From CAVPJW01 sp963705525 (GTDB lineage Bacteria; Acidobacteriota; Vicinamibacteria; Vicinamibacterales; CAVPJW01), in contig CAVPJW010000007.1 of the NCBI GenBank assembly GCA_963705525.1, positions 558,001-622,000 on the forward strand: 64,000 bases of DNA, read 5' to 3'. This document shows positions 8,464-18,435 of the stretch, piece after piece; the stretch's first letter is position 1, and every line of letters starts with the position of its first letter. The position numbers were made by a program, and so were the translations under genes. The notes below the pieces were generated by a model. That model searched no databases, was not told the origin of the DNA, and was given only the letters and a program-made list of their open reading frames with translations.

Positions 8464-8805
8464 ATGCAGATCGAGGAAAGGCTCGTCGGTGATGTGACGA
8501 TTCTCGACCTGAAAGGCAAGATGACCCTCGGGGAGGGTGACGAGCTGTTGAAGGACAAGATCAACAGCATGGTGCTGCAGGGCCAGAAAAGGCTCCTGCT
8601 GAATCTCGAGGGCGTCCCCTACATCGATAGCGCGGGGCTCGGAGAGATTGTGAGGACTTACACGACCGTCAGTCGCCAGGGCGGCAGCCTCAAGCTGCTC
8701 AACCTGACGAAGCGGATTCAGGATTTGCTGTCGATCACCAAGCTGCTCACGGTGTTCGAGACCTTCGATAACGAAGGCGACGCAGTGCGAAGCTTCGCCA
8801 AGTAG
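8464..8805 (+). CDS. STAS-domain anti-sigma-factor antagonist (SpoIIAA/RsbV type)
   Basis: A 113-residue single STAS domain. The segment PYIDSAGLGEIVRTY carries the conserved Asp-Ser at the start of the key helix, where the serine is phosphorylated by a partner anti-sigma kinase in SpoIIAA/RsbV systems. The ATG at 8464 follows GAGGAG at 8451-8456, so it is preferred over an in-frame TTG at 8449. No RsbW-like kinase is nearby. It precedes the glycan operon by only 32 bp, so it may be co-transcribed with it. Confidence 0.9.
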   Translation: MQIEERLVGDVTILDLKGKMTLGEGDELLKDKINSMVLQGQKRLLLNLEGVPYIDSAGLGEIVRTYTTVSRQGGSLKLLNLTKRIQDLLSITKLLTVFETFDNEGDAVRSFAK

Positions 8806-8837
8806 TCGGCGCCCGGCCGATTTTTCTGCCGCGCTCG

Positions 8838-9793
8838 ATGGCGCGATCCTCACTGTCGGATCTGGCGGGTCAGGGAACCTCAGCGCATGATGGGGTCCCC
8901 AGACATTCTCGTCCCCTCAATCTCCTGATCTCGCTGCGTCCCGGCCAGTGGACGAAGAACCTGATCATTTTTGCGGGGCTGATCTTCGGCCTCAAGCTGT
9001 TCGATCCGGCAGCGGTGATACGGGCGGGAGCGGCGTTCGCGATCTTCTGCGCGCTCTCAGGCGTCGTGTATCTCGTCAATGACGTCGTGGACCGCGACCG
9101 GGACCGGCGTCATCCGCTGAAGGCCCGGCGACCGATTGCGTCAGGCGCGCTCGACATCGAGACGGCGCTCGTCGTCGCTGGATTCCTGGCGGTGGGGGCG
9201 ATCGGCGGCGGCCTTGTGGCTGAGCCCGCAGTTCGCCCTGATCGCGGCGACATACCTGGGGCTGTTGATTCTCTATTCGGGACCGCTGAAGCACTCGTGA
9301 TCATCGACGTGCTGACCATCGCCATCGGGTTCGTGCTGCGAGCGGCCGCGGGGGCCGTCGCGATCAGAGGTGCCCATCAGCCACTGGCTGCTCGTCTGCA
9401 CGATCCTGCTGGCGCTCTTTCTCGCGCTCAGCAAGCGGCGCCACGAGCTGGTGCTGCTCGCGGAGGGCGCGACCGAGCATCGACGGATTCTGGAGGAATA
9501 CAGTCCGTACCTCCTCGACCAGATGATCGGCGTCGTCACCGCCTCGACGCTCATCGCCTACATCTTCTACACAATCAGCCCGGAAACCGAGCTGAAGTTC
9601 GGCACCGGGCTCCTCGGGCTGACGATTCCGTTCCCGCTGTACGGGATCTTCCGATATCTCTATCTGGTGCACCAGAAGCGATAGGCGGCGGAGTCCGGCC
9701 GAGATGCTGCTGAACGATCGGCCGCTGCTCATCTGCGTCGCCCTGTGGACCGCCGCGGTCGTGCTGATCATCTACCGTCCGTTCGCGTTCTGA
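8838..9793 (+). pseudogene. UbiA-family decaprenyl-phosphate phosphoribosyltransferase-like protein, broken by frameshifts
   Basis: The conceptual product (about 318 residues) is a complete integral membrane prenyl-phosphate phosphoribosyltransferase. It has an LRPGQWTKNLIIFAGL start, the Mg-binding NDVVDRDRDRRHPLKARRP motif (the UbiA NDxxDxxxD equivalent), a second motif near YSGPLKH, and a C-terminal LLICVALWTAAVVLIIY helix. Family members make decaprenyl-phosphoryl-phosphoribose, a precursor of D-arabinofuranose donors. Homology jumps frame near 9213 (+1), 9296 (-1), 9366 (+1) and 9685 (+1). No region has decayed at protein level, so sequence error is likely. It heads the glycan operon. 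Confidence 0.8.
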
Positions 9794-9807
9794 GGGATCA
9801 TCAAGAC

Positions 9808-11088
9808 ATGGACCGATCGACCGTCGCCATCCTCCGAACCCGACCGGCGCACGGTTCTGACGCGACTATCACCGTCTGCTGAACCTGGCGGGTTACCAGG
9901 AGGTGCTCGACAAGGACGCCGACACGGCCCTCAAGGTCAACATCTCCTGGCACTTCTTCTTCCCGGGCAGCTCGACGACGCCCTGGCAGCTCGAGGGCGT
10001 GATTCGGGCGCATGAAGACGGACGGCTACGATCCCGACGCTGATCCACGCCTGCCACAACCGCACCGTCGTCATCGACGCGCACTTCGGCGAGCGCGAGA
10101 ACAAGCAGGTCAACGTCGTCGAGGCGCACGGGCTGCGGAACATTCACCTCTACGAAAGCGAGGAGTGGATCAACATCCGCGACGCGGTCGGCGATCTGAC
10201 GAAGAAGTTCCTCTGCCTGAACGAGGTGTACCCGAGGCGGCTTCATGATCCCGAAGCGGTTCATCGGCGAGAACATCATTCATCTGCCGACGGTCAAGAC
10301 GCACGTCTTCACGACGACGACCGGCGCGATGAAGAACGCGTTCGGCGGCCTGCTGAACGAGCGCCGGCACTGGACGCATCCGGTCATCCACGAGACGCTC
10401 GTCGATCTGCTGATGATCCAGAAGAAGATCCATCGCGGCGTGTTCGCGGTGATGGACGGCACGTTCGCGGGCGACGGCCCCGGACCGCGCTGCATGATGC
10501 CCGCACGTCAAGAACGTCATCCTGGCGAGCGCCGACCAGGTGGCCATCGACGCCGTGGCGGCGAAGCTGATGGGCTTCGATCCGCTGTCGATCAAGTTCA
10601 TCCGGCTCGCGCACGATCTCGGTCTGGGTTGCGGCGACCCGCGGGACATCGAGATCGTCGGCGACGAGGACGCGGCGCGCGAGAACTGGCACTTCGTCGG
10701 TCCGTTCAAGAAGATGACCTTCGCCGCCCGGATGCAGCACAAGATCTACTGGGGCCCGCTGCGGAAGCCGATCGAGTGGTCGCTCAAGACGGTGCTGGCG
10801 CCGTGGGCCTACATCGCGAGCGTGGTCTATCACGACAGCTTCTGGTACCCGCTGAAGGCGAAGAAGCTGATGCAGGACGTGCTGGGGAGCCCGTGGGGCC
10901 GGCTGTTCCGGAACTGGGAACAGGCGGTGGCCGATGGCCAGGGCTATCCGGACACCGGCGGCGAGCCTGCCGAAGTAACAAAAACCGGGGTGCGCGCGCT
11001 GGTCGCGTCATTCGGGATCCTGGGCACGTGCGTCAAGGAAGCGCCCGAGTTCGCCGAACGCCGCCGGCACGCAGCCGCCAGGCACTGA
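9808..11088 (+). pseudogene. DUF362-domain protein, broken by about five frameshifts
   Basis: Joining frames gives a continuous protein of about 425 residues: start MDRSTVAILRT, then LKVNISWHFFFPG, NRTVVIDAHFGERENKQ, FIGENIIHLPTVKTHVFTTT, VFAVMDGTFAGDGPGPRC, VKNVILASADQVAIDAVAAK. DUF362 proteins are a poorly known family often found with iron-sulfur proteins. This variant has no obvious ferredoxin cysteines. Frame changes lie near 9860, 10011, 10034, 10237 and 10500. All but the first fit one inserted base. It sits 14 bp after the UbiA gene, so the two look co-transcribed. Confidence 0.75.
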
Positions 11089-11104
11089 CAGATTGGTTTG
11101 ACTC

Positions 11105-11936
11105 ATGGCCGATTTCAACGTCCGTTCAGACAACGTCGACGTCGAGCAGATCATGCACCAGATCCGCGCCCGCATCCGCGAGAAGCGCGGGGTCGACTAC
11201 ACGGAACAGCAGATCCGCGAATTGGCGACCGTCAAGCTCGAACGGTTCCTCGATCCGGATGGCATCCGCTCGGACCTGCTCGACCAGTTCCATCGGGCGC
11301 GCGCGACGAGCGAACCGCTGCCCAGCTTCGAGTTCGAGGACACGACGCTCTACAAGTCCCACCGATTGCCGATTCTCGAGACCATCAGGAAGCTGCTCAA
11401 CCCCATCCTGAAGCTGTTCTTCAATCCCAATCCGCTGATTCAGGCTCTGCACATCCAGTCGGAGCTGAATGAGGTCTACTCAAACAGACAACACGCTCTA
11501 TTTCGAGCTGATTCACAACCTGGTCGTCGAGATGACGCGGCTGAGCATCGAGGTGAAGAACCTCAAGATGCGGGTCGAGTCGCTCTCGAGCCGCCTCGAT
11601 TTCAGCGAGCGGCGGGCGCGCGCGCTCGAGGGTGTCGTTCAATTCAAGCCCACACAACCGAATCCACCGAGGGAAGCGCCCGTTCGGCAGGAAGGCGTTG
11701 AACGACCTGCGGGCGAACCCGCGGCCGACGGGCAACGGACACGCCGGCGGCGACGGAGACGCGGGCGGCGGAGCGGCGGGCAGGGCCTGCCCTCGGGTCC
11801 CGGCGAACATTACGCACCGTCCGGCCCGACTGGACCGCAAGGGGGACCCGCGGCCGCGGCGGACGCGTCCAACGCCTCGTCCGGCCATGATGGGCCAGAC
11901 CCGGACTTCGACGCGCCACCCGCTTCGGACCAGTGA
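11105..11936 (+). pseudogene. Unrecognised cytoplasmic coiled-coil protein of the glycan locus, one frameshift
   Basis: I do not recognise a named family. The N-terminal half (MADFNVRSDNVDVEQIMHQ onward) is charged and helical, with KLLNPILKLFFNPNPLI in the middle. After a +1 shift near 11482 the second frame continues smoothly as NTLYFELIHNLVVEMTRLSI, with a predicted coiled coil (VKNLKMRVESLSSRLDF). The tail is low-complexity: an eight-arginine-rich block, then Gly/Pro/Ala/Asp-rich sequence. Its TGA overlaps the GTG start of the next glycosyltransferase (GTGA at 11933-11936), implying translational coupling. It may be a scaffold for the glycosyltransferases, but that is a guess. Confidence 0.7.
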
Positions 11937-13258
11937 AGATCGCGATCGTCGTTCAGCGATACGGCGCCGACCTCAGTGGCGGAGCCGAGCTGCACGCGCG
12001 CTACATCGCCGAGCATCTCTCCCGTCACATCCAGGTTGATATCCTGACGACGTGCGCGCGTGACTACATCACGTGGCGGAACGAATTTTCGCCGGGGCAA
12101 GAGATCGTCGACGGGATCACCGTCCGGCGCTTTCCTGTGGTCAAGGAACGAGCAACGCAGGAATTCGGATCGCGTTCGCGCCGCGTCTTCGAGAACCAGC
12201 ATTCTCTCGCTGACGAGCTCGCCTGGCTGGACAGCGAAGGGCCCACCAGCCCCGCGCTCATCCGATATATCCGCGACCACGAGCGCGATTACGACCGCTT
12301 CGTGTTCTTCAGCTACCGGTACTATCACGCCTACCACGGCATCCGTGCCGTCGCTCGTCGAAGCCTGCTCGTCCCGACCGCCGAACGCGACGCCGCGCTG
12401 GGACTCGGCATCTTCCCACCGATCTTCCGTGGCGTGCGCGCTCTGATGTACAACATCGCCGAAGAACAGGCCATGATCCAGGCGCTGGCTCACAATACCG
12501 GCGTGCCGCACGTCATCGTCGGGGTCGGTTCGAGGCTGCCGGATCGCGTCGATCCCCAGGACTTTCGTCAGACGCGAGGAATTCAGGGGCCGTACGTCAT
12601 CTACATCGGCCGCATCGACGAGAACAAGGGCTGCCGCGAGTTGTTCCTCTACTTCCAGCAGTATGCGCGAATGACGTCGAGCCGTTTGAGCCTGCTCCTG
12701 GTGGGCACTGCGCTCCTCGAGATTCCAGATCATCCGCGTATCAGGCACCTGGGGTACCTGACCGATCAGGAAAAGTTCGATGCGCTGGCCGGCGCCGACG
12801 CTGCTCATCATGCCCTCGTACTTCGAAAGCCTCTCGATGGTGACGCTCGAGGCATGGGCGCCTCGGACGCCCGGTGCTCGCCAACGGGCGCTGCGACGTG
12901 CTGCGTGGTCAGGTGGTCCGGAGCGGGGCCGGGCTGTATTACGAGAGCTACCCCGAGTTCGCGGAAACGCTTCGTTCGATCGAAACGAACCCGTCGCTCA
13001 GGGCCACGCTCGGACGGCACGGACGAGGCGTACTTCCGGGACAACTACACCTGGCCGATCGTTGAGCGGAAGTATCTCGACATGCTGAACCGTCTCGCCG
13101 AGGACGATGCGGCGGGCCGGCAGCCCCCTGACATCGAGCCTCTGCCGGGCTGGTTCGCCAGACGTCGGCCGACGCTCGCTCCCTCGCGGGAGATCGTGGA
13201 CCGGGTTCCGATCGGGCCTGCCTTCGGCACGAGCGCGACGGGGGCGGTGAGCCGCTGA
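11933..13258 (+). pseudogene. GT4 glycosyltransferase A1, three frameshifts near its 3' end
   Basis: A GT-B fold glycosyltransferase of about 440 residues. It opens with MKIAIVVQRYGADLSGGAE, has LTTCARDYITWRNEF, and a donor-site region YVIYIGRIDENKGC. The expected MPSYFESLSMVTLEAWA and VLANGRCDVLRG segments are in other frames, so +1 shifts are needed near 12800, 12871 and 13024, after which the first frame resumes with YFRDNYTWPIVERKYLDML. It is a close paralogue of the gene at 15550-16824. The GTG start overlaps the preceding stop, and the TGA overlaps the next ATG. Confidence 0.8.
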
Positions 13259-14463
13259 TGCGGATCCATCAGGTGCTGGCGACGCTGGGCTACGGCGATG
13301 CCATCGGGCACGAAGTGCTCGGCATTCAGCGAGTGCTGCGATCCGCCGGCCACGAATCGGAGATCTTCGTCGAGACGGCGGATCGGCGCCTCGAGGATCT
13401 GACGTTCGACTATCGCGACCTGATTGCGGCCAGCCACGCCGACAACCTGCTCATCCACCATTTTTCGATCGGGTCGCGGGCGTCGCGCGTGGCGTTCGCG
13501 CTGCCGGATCGCATGGTGCTCATCTATCACAACATCACGCCGCCCGAGTATTTCATGCAGGTGCATCCGGTGCTGGCCGCCCTCTGTTTCGGCGGCCGGC
13601 GGGAGCTGAAGGCCTACGTCAAACGGGTGAGCCTCGCGCTCGGTGATTCTGAATTCAACCGGCAGGAGCTCGACGCTCTGGGATTCAGTCCAACGGGCGT
13701 GCTGCCGGTCGTCCCGGATTTTTCGCACCTCGACGTCGAACCCAACGACTTCGTGGCACGACAGTTCGACGATGACTGGGTCAACCTGGTGTTCGTGGGC
13801 CGGGTCATTCCCAACAAATGCATCGAGGACCTCATTCGCATCTTCCATGCTTACAAGACGACGTACAACCCGAGGTCGCGGCTGCTGATCGTGGGCTCGT
13901 CGGCCGGCTTCGGCACCTACGTCGCGATGCTCGATCGACTGATTGCTCGCCTCCGGGTCTCGGACGTCCACTTCATCGGCCATGTCTCGAACGAAGAACT
14001 GACGGCCTACTACGACGTGGGCGATCTCTTCCTGTGTGCGAGCGAGCACGAAGGGTTCTGCGTCCCGCTCGTCGAAGCTTTCTACAAGCGACTGCCCGTC
14101 GTCGCCTATGCGGCCGCCGCGGTGCCTGCTACGCTCGATGGCGGCGGGGTCCTCTATCGGACCAAGAATCCCGATGAGGTGGCCGCGCTGGTCGATGCGG
14201 TCCTGTCGAACGCGGATCTGCAGGAGAAGATCATCGAGGCGCAGGGCGCGGCGCTCGACCGCTTGAAGCGCGCCGACTTTGCGGGAACGCTGCTCAAGTT
14301 CGTTGATCTGGCCGTCAAGGCCGAGCCGCGCGCGCTGACCGGCGTCGCCTGGGACTTCTGGAAGCAGCTGGAGATGGCGGACCGCCTGGAGGAGCTTCGG
14401 GAGTACCGGCCTGCCGTTTACGAGGCGTTGCCGAAAGAGCCAGCCGCGCGAGGTCGCGGATGA
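13258..14463 (+). CDS. GT4 family glycosyltransferase B1
   Basis: A 401-residue GT-B glycosyltransferase, intact. Acceptor half: HQVLATLGYGDAIGHEVLG and YHNITPPEYF. Donor half: NLVFVGRVIPNKCIEDLI and the E-x7-E type motif SEHEGFCVPLVEAFYKR, which binds the nucleotide-sugar ribose/phosphate. It is a paralogue of the next gene (shared GDAIG, YHNITP, LGDSEFNRQELDALGF, SEHEGFCVPLVEA). It is coupled to both neighbours: its ATG overlaps the upstream TGA, and its stop region overlaps the next start at 14460. Sugar and acceptor are unknown. Confidence 0.93.
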   Translation: MRIHQVLATLGYGDAIGHEVLGIQRVLRSAGHESEIFVETADRRLEDLTFDYRDLIAASHADNLLIHHFSIGSRASRVAFALPDRMVLIYHNITPPEYFMQVHPVLAALCFGGRRELKAYVKRVSLALGDSEFNRQELDALGFSPTGVLPVVPDFSHLDVEPNDFVARQFDDDWVNLVFVGRVIPNKCIEDLIRIFHAYKTTYNPRSRLLIVGSSAGFGTYVAMLDRLIARLRVSDVHFIGHVSNEELTAYYDVGDLFLCASEHEGFCVPLVEAFYKRLPVVAYAAAAVPATLDGGGVLYRTKNPDEVAALVDAVLSNADLQEKIIEAQGAALDRLKRADFAGTLLKFVDLAVKAEPRALTGVAWDFWKQLEMADRLEELREYRPAVYEALPKEPAARGRG

Positions 14464-15530
14464 TCGTCAATCAGTGGGTCCCCGCGGCCCACCGCGGCGA
14501 TGCCATCGGCGACAGTGCCCGACGTGTGCGGGATCTCTTGAGGTCAGCAGGGCACGTCTCCGACCTTTATGCCCTCAGCATCGACGACGACCTGAGAGAC
14601 GACGTCCGAGCGTTCGCCGACGCGGCCGCGACGCGCGGCGACATCACGATCTTCCATTTTGCACTGCCTTCGCCGATGACGGAGGCGTTCCGCAGGCTGC
14701 CGCGAGGACGCGTGATGCAGTATCACAACATCACGCCAGCGCACTTTTTTGCGCCGTACGATCCATCGCTCTTCCGGCTCGCCGCCGTGGGACGGAAGGA
14801 GCTGGCCACGCTCGTCGGGCACACAGACCTCGCTCTCGGCGATTCAGAGTACAACCGCCTCGAGCTCGACGCGCTCGGTTTCGCCGCCACGGGCGTCATG
14901 CCGATTGCCGTCGACACCGAGCGGATCACCGACGCCGAACCGGTGCCTGTGCTCGACGACATGCTGAACGATGGCCTCACCAACTTCCTGTACGTGGGGC
15001 GCATCGCGCCCAACAAGCGCATCGACGATCACATCCGGCTCGCCGAGCAGTACAAGCGATACATCGACACAGAGTACCGCTTCATCTTCGTTGGCCGGTA
15101 CGACGGCATGCCGCGCTACTATGCGACGGTGCGCGCGCTGATCGACGAGTACAAGATGCCGTCCGATCGGTTTCTCTTCACCGGACCCGTGCCGGATGTC
15201 GAGCTCGCGGCCTATTATCGAGCGGCCACGGCGTACATCTCGCTCAGCGAGCACGAGGGGTTCTGCGTGCCCCTGGTGGAAGCGATGGCGGCCAACGTCC
15301 CCGTTCTCGCCTATTCGGCCGCGGCCGTTCCTGATACGCTCGGCGGGGCCGGCGTTCAATTCACCCCCAAAGATTTCGAGTACGCGGCGGAGCTGCTGGG
15401 CACGCTGGCTTACGACGAGAGTGTGCGTGCGGCCGTCATCGCCGGCCAACGAGCCCGGCTCGCCGCCTTCGGCGACGAGCCGATCCGGAGGCGACTGGAA
15501 TCGGTCATTGCCCAGGTGGCCTCGATCTGA
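14460..15530 (+). CDS. GT4 family glycosyltransferase B2
   Basis: A 356-residue paralogue of B1. It has GDAIGDSARRVRDLLRSAGH, VMQYHNITPAHFFAPYD, LALGDSEYNRLELDALGF, NFLYVGRIAPNKRIDDH and SEHEGFCVPLVEAMAANVP. The 4-base ATGA overlap with B1 at 14460-14463 supports one polycistronic mRNA. It is about 45 residues shorter than B1 because it lacks the C-terminal WDFWKQLEM-like extension. It probably adds a related sugar to the same glycan. Confidence 0.93.
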   Translation: MIVNQWVPAAHRGDAIGDSARRVRDLLRSAGHVSDLYALSIDDDLRDDVRAFADAAATRGDITIFHFALPSPMTEAFRRLPRGRVMQYHNITPAHFFAPYDPSLFRLAAVGRKELATLVGHTDLALGDSEYNRLELDALGFAATGVMPIAVDTERITDAEPVPVLDDMLNDGLTNFLYVGRIAPNKRIDDHIRLAEQYKRYIDTEYRFIFVGRYDGMPRYYATVRALIDEYKMPSDRFLFTGPVPDVELAAYYRAATAYISLSEHEGFCVPLVEAMAANVPVLAYSAAAVPDTLGGAGVQFTPKDFEYAAELLGTLAYDESVRAAVIAGQRARLAAFGDEPIRRRLESVIAQVASI

Positions 15531-15549
15531 GCGCGTCTCCCTTCTTAAC

Positions 15550-16824
15550 ATGCGAATTGCCTTCGTAGTGCAGCGGTACGGCGCAGAGATCCTCGGCGGA
15601 TCCGAATACCACTGCCGCCTCATTGCCGAACGACTCAGCGCGCGCCACGAGGTGGACGTCCTCACCACCTGCGCGCGCGACTACATCACCTGGAAGAACG
15701 AGTATCCGGAAGGCGCCGACCGCATTCGCGGTGTGACCGTCCGTCGATTTGCGAATGCCCGGACGCGCGACATCAATGCGTTCAATCGCTACTCGGACTG
15801 GATTTTCCACAATCCCCACACGCCAGACGATGAGATGGAGTGGCTGAGGCAGCAGGGCCCGTGGTGCCCCGCCCTTCTGGAGTACTTGCGCCGGCATCAG
15901 CAGTCGTACGACGCGCTCATCTTCTTCACATACCTGTATGCTCCGACGGTCCTCGGCCTCGCGATCAATCCCGCGCGCAGCATCCTCGTCCCGACGGCGC
16001 ACGACGAGCCAGCGATCCACCTGGGCCTCTACAAGGAGTTGTTCACGCTGCCGGCGGCGGTGGCCTACAACACCGACGTCGAGCGCCGGTTCCTGACGAC
16101 CCACTTTTCCATCCGGGCGCTGATGGAAGAGACAGTCGGGTGTGGCGTGGACCTGCCGCCGCAGTCGTTCAGAAATCGCGACGATCGTGACACCGTCGAG
16201 GAGGCTCGGGGTTCCGAGGACGAAGGCGCCGAGGAACGGCCAGTCCGTCAGCAATCGCACCTCTCGGCACGCGGCGCCACGTTCAAGCGCCGCCATCGTC
16301 TCCACGGGCCCTTCGTGCTCTACGGTGGCCGCATCGACCCCGGGAAGGGCTGCGAGGAGCTGATCGAGTACTTCAGCAGCTATGTCGCCGCCGACGGCGA
16401 GGGAACGCTCGTGCTGATGGGCGTCAAACTGATGCCGCTGCCCGACGAACCGTTCATCAACTTCGCCGGTCTCCTCTCGGAGCGGGAACGGTTCGAGGCC
16501 CTCGAGGCCGCGACGATCGTGTCGGTGCCGTCACCCTATGAGAGCCTGTCGCTTCTGGCGCTCGAGGCCTTTGCGGTCGGCACACCCATTCTGGCCAACG
16601 CCCGGAGCGATGTCCTGGTGGACCACTGCGTTCGAAGCCACGCCGGGTTGTTTTACGCGGACCGTGACGAGTTCATCGAGTGCCTCAAGGTGCTGATGGC
16701 CGACGGCCGCCTGCGCGCCGCGCTGGGACGAAACGGACGTGAATACGTCAAGCGCAACTACCGGTGGGACGTCATCCTGGGAAAGTACGAGAGGATGATT
16801 GAGCGGATACGGGCGGGAAAGTAG
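15550..16824 (+). CDS. GT4 family glycosyltransferase A2
   Basis: A 424-residue paralogue of A1: MRIAFVVQRYGAEILGGSEY, LTTCARDYITWKNEYPEG, SILVPTAHDEPAIHLG, FVLYGGRIDPGKGCEELI, SVPSPYESLSLLALEAFAVG. I start it at the ATG at 15550, because the upstream open frame only overlaps B2. A charged insert of about 50 residues (Arg/Glu/Asp-rich, residues about 210-260) separates the two GT-B halves and is unusual. The TAG stop is the first triplet of the following heptad-repeat arm. Confidence 0.92.
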   Translation: MRIAFVVQRYGAEILGGSEYHCRLIAERLSARHEVDVLTTCARDYITWKNEYPEGADRIRGVTVRRFANARTRDINAFNRYSDWIFHNPHTPDDEMEWLRQQGPWCPALLEYLRRHQQSYDALIFFTYLYAPTVLGLAINPARSILVPTAHDEPAIHLGLYKELFTLPAAVAYNTDVERRFLTTHFSIRALMEETVGCGVDLPPQSFRNRDDRDTVEEARGSEDEGAEERPVRQQSHLSARGATFKRRHRLHGPFVLYGGRIDPGKGCEELIEYFSSYVAADGEGTLVLMGVKLMPLPDEPFINFAGLLSERERFEALEAATIVSVPSPYESLSLLALEAFAVGTPILANARSDVLVDHCVRSHAGLFYADRDEFIECLKVLMADGRLRAALGRNGREYVKRNYRWDVILGKYERMIERIRAGK

Positions 16825-16902
16825 TTCTTGGTGCTTGGTTCTTGGTGCTTAGTTCTTTGGTGCTTCGTTCCCTAAGCACCAACCCCCAAGAACTGAGAAC
16901 TA
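16822..16902. repeat. Inverted heptad-repeat tract between convergent GT4 A2 and the response regulator
   Basis: Arms at 16822-16852 and 16872-16902 (31 bases each) are reverse complements at 25 of 31 positions. Units are TAGTTCT, TGGTGCT, TGGTTCT and similar, period 7. The left arm begins exactly at the TAG stop of the glycosyltransferase. No U-tract follows. Confidence 0.85.
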
Positions 16903-16917
16903 CAGATAAGCAGTCTC

Positions 16918-18435
16918 CTATTCCTCCTCCCTCACGTTCGCGGCCACCGGGGTGCGCTCGTTCGGGAAGCCCGCGCGGTGACCGTTGGCCGTCTCATGTG
17001 CATCGGCGCCGTCGCCCGACCGTTTCCGCCGCGGCTTGATGTCATACCTCTTGATCATCTCGTTCAGCGTTGTCGGCTTGATGTGCAGCAGCTCGGCCGC
17101 GCGTTTTTGAACTCCGCCCGCCGCCTCGAGCGTGGATTCGATCAGCCGCTTCTCGAAGTCGGTGATCACTTCCTTGAACGAGATCCCTTCCGGCGGCACC
17201 ATGAACTGCGGGATCTGGAAGGTCGGCATCTTTCGCACGTGCTCGGGGATCAGCTCGCCGCCAATCCGGACGCCGGGGGTCAGGACCACCGCGCGCTCGA
17301 TGACGTTCTCGAGCTCGCGCACGTTGCCCGGCCAGTCGTATTCCATCATGAGATCCAGCGCCTGGGGCGTGACTTCCAGGCTCGGCTTCTGATTCTCCTC
17401 ACCGTACTTTTCGAGGAAGTGCTGGGCGAGCAGTGGAATGTCCTCTTTGCGATGACGAAGCGCCGGCAGCTGTATCGTGATGACGTGCAGCCGGTAGAAG
17501 AGATCCTCGCGGAACGTTCCGTCCTGCACCATCTGCCGGAGATCGCAATTGGTCGCCGCGATGATGCGCACGTCGACCTTGATGGTCTCCATCCCGCCGA
17601 GGCGCATGAACTCCCGTTCCTGGATGACGCGCAGCAGCTTGGCCTGCGTCTCGAGCGGGATGTTGCCGATCTCATCGAAGAAGATGCTGCCCTTGTCGGC
17701 CAGGTCGCACAGGCCCTTCTTGGGATAGACCGCGCCGGTGAAGGCGCCCTTGACGTGGCCGAAGAGGGTCGACTCGAGGAGATCGGGCGGAAGGTTCCCG
17801 GAATTCACCGTCACGAACGAGCGGTCTGACCGCGCGGAATGCGTGTGAATCGCGCGCGCGACGAGCTCCTTGCCCGTGCCGCTCTCCCCCTGAATCAGGA
17901 TCGTCGAGCGGCTCGGCGCGGCCTGAATGATCAGATCGAACACCTGCCGCATCTTCGGGCTGCGGCCGATGATGTTGGCGAACCCCTTGTACTGATCCAG
18001 CAGGTTCTGCCGGAGATTCTGGTTTTCCCTGACGAGCCGGCGCTGTTCGAACGCATTGCGAACGACGACGAGAACCTCGTCATTCTTGAACGGCTTGGTG
18101 ATGTAGTGGAAGGCGCCTCGCTTCATCGCGGCGATCGCACTCTCGATCGACGCGAACGCCGTGATCATGATCACGGGCATCTCGTCATCGTGCTTCTTCA
18201 ACTCGTCGAGCGTGGCGATGCCGTCGAGATCGGGCATCATGATGTCGACGATCGCGCCGTCGAAGGGCATGCTGCGCGCCAGCTCGAGCCCTTCCGCGCC
18301 GCTCGACGCCAGGCGGACGTCGTAGCCCTCGCGGCTCAGGAGGGTCTCGAGGATCTCGCGCATCACCTCTTCATCGTCGATCACGAGAATCGAACCGGAC
18401 GAACGTGTCTGTGTGGCTCTCGAGTCGCGAGTCAT
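16918..18435 (-). CDS. Sigma-54-dependent NtrC-family response regulator
   Basis: A 505-residue activator with three domains. The receiver (about 14-125) has phospho-acceptor Asp64 in AIVDIMMPD and Lys114. The AAA+ domain (about 155-395) has Walker A GESGTGKE at 183-190 and the sigma-54 contact loop GAFTGA at 230-235. A Fis-type HTH lies near 440-470 (KRAAELLHIKPTTLNEMIKR), followed by a short basic tail. It activates sigma-54 RNA polymerase at -24/-12 promoters. The start overlaps the kinase stop by 4 bp, so kinase and regulator are a matched pair. A -24/-12 site upstream of the kinase suggests autoregulation. Confidence 0.96.
   Translation of the reverse strand: MTRDSRATQTRSSGSILVIDDEEVMREILETLLSREGYDVRLASSGAEGLELARSMPFDGAIVDIMMPDLDGIATLDELKKHDDEMPVIMITAFASIESAIAAMKRGAFHYITKPFKNDEVLVVVRNAFEQRRLVRENQNLRQNLLDQYKGFANIIGRSPKMRQVFDLIIQAAPSRSTILIQGESGTGKELVARAIHTHSARSDRSFVTVNSGNLPPDLLESTLFGHVKGAFTGAVYPKKGLCDLADKGSIFFDEIGNIPLETQAKLLRVIQEREFMRLGGMETIKVDVRIIAATNCDLRQMVQDGTFREDLFYRLHVITIQLPALRHRKEDIPLLAQHFLEKYGEENQKPSLEVTPQALDLMMEYDWPGNVRELENVIERAVVLTPGVRIGGELIPEHVRKMPTFQIPQFMVPPEGISFKEVITDFEKRLIESTLEAAGGVQKRAAELLHIKPTTLNEMIKRYDIKPRRKRSGDGADAHETANGHRAGFPNERTPVAANVREEE

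Noticed and set aside
9200..9370. Insertion errors tied to GATC methylation sites
   Set aside because: Several break sites lie near GATC, but GATC is frequent here, and breaks near 29969, 51200, 36120 and 37160 have none close by. The link is not supported.
9200..9400. Programmed ribosomal frameshifting in the UbiA-like gene
   Set aside because: Three or four separate shifts in both directions, without slippery sequences, stem-loops or conservation, do not fit programmed frameshifting.
8838..9793. Annotation of the UbiA-family protein as 4-hydroxybenzoate prenyltransferase (ubiA)
   Set aside because: The motif layout and the start LRPGQWTKNLI match the decaprenyl-phosphate phosphoribosyltransferase branch, not the quinone branch.
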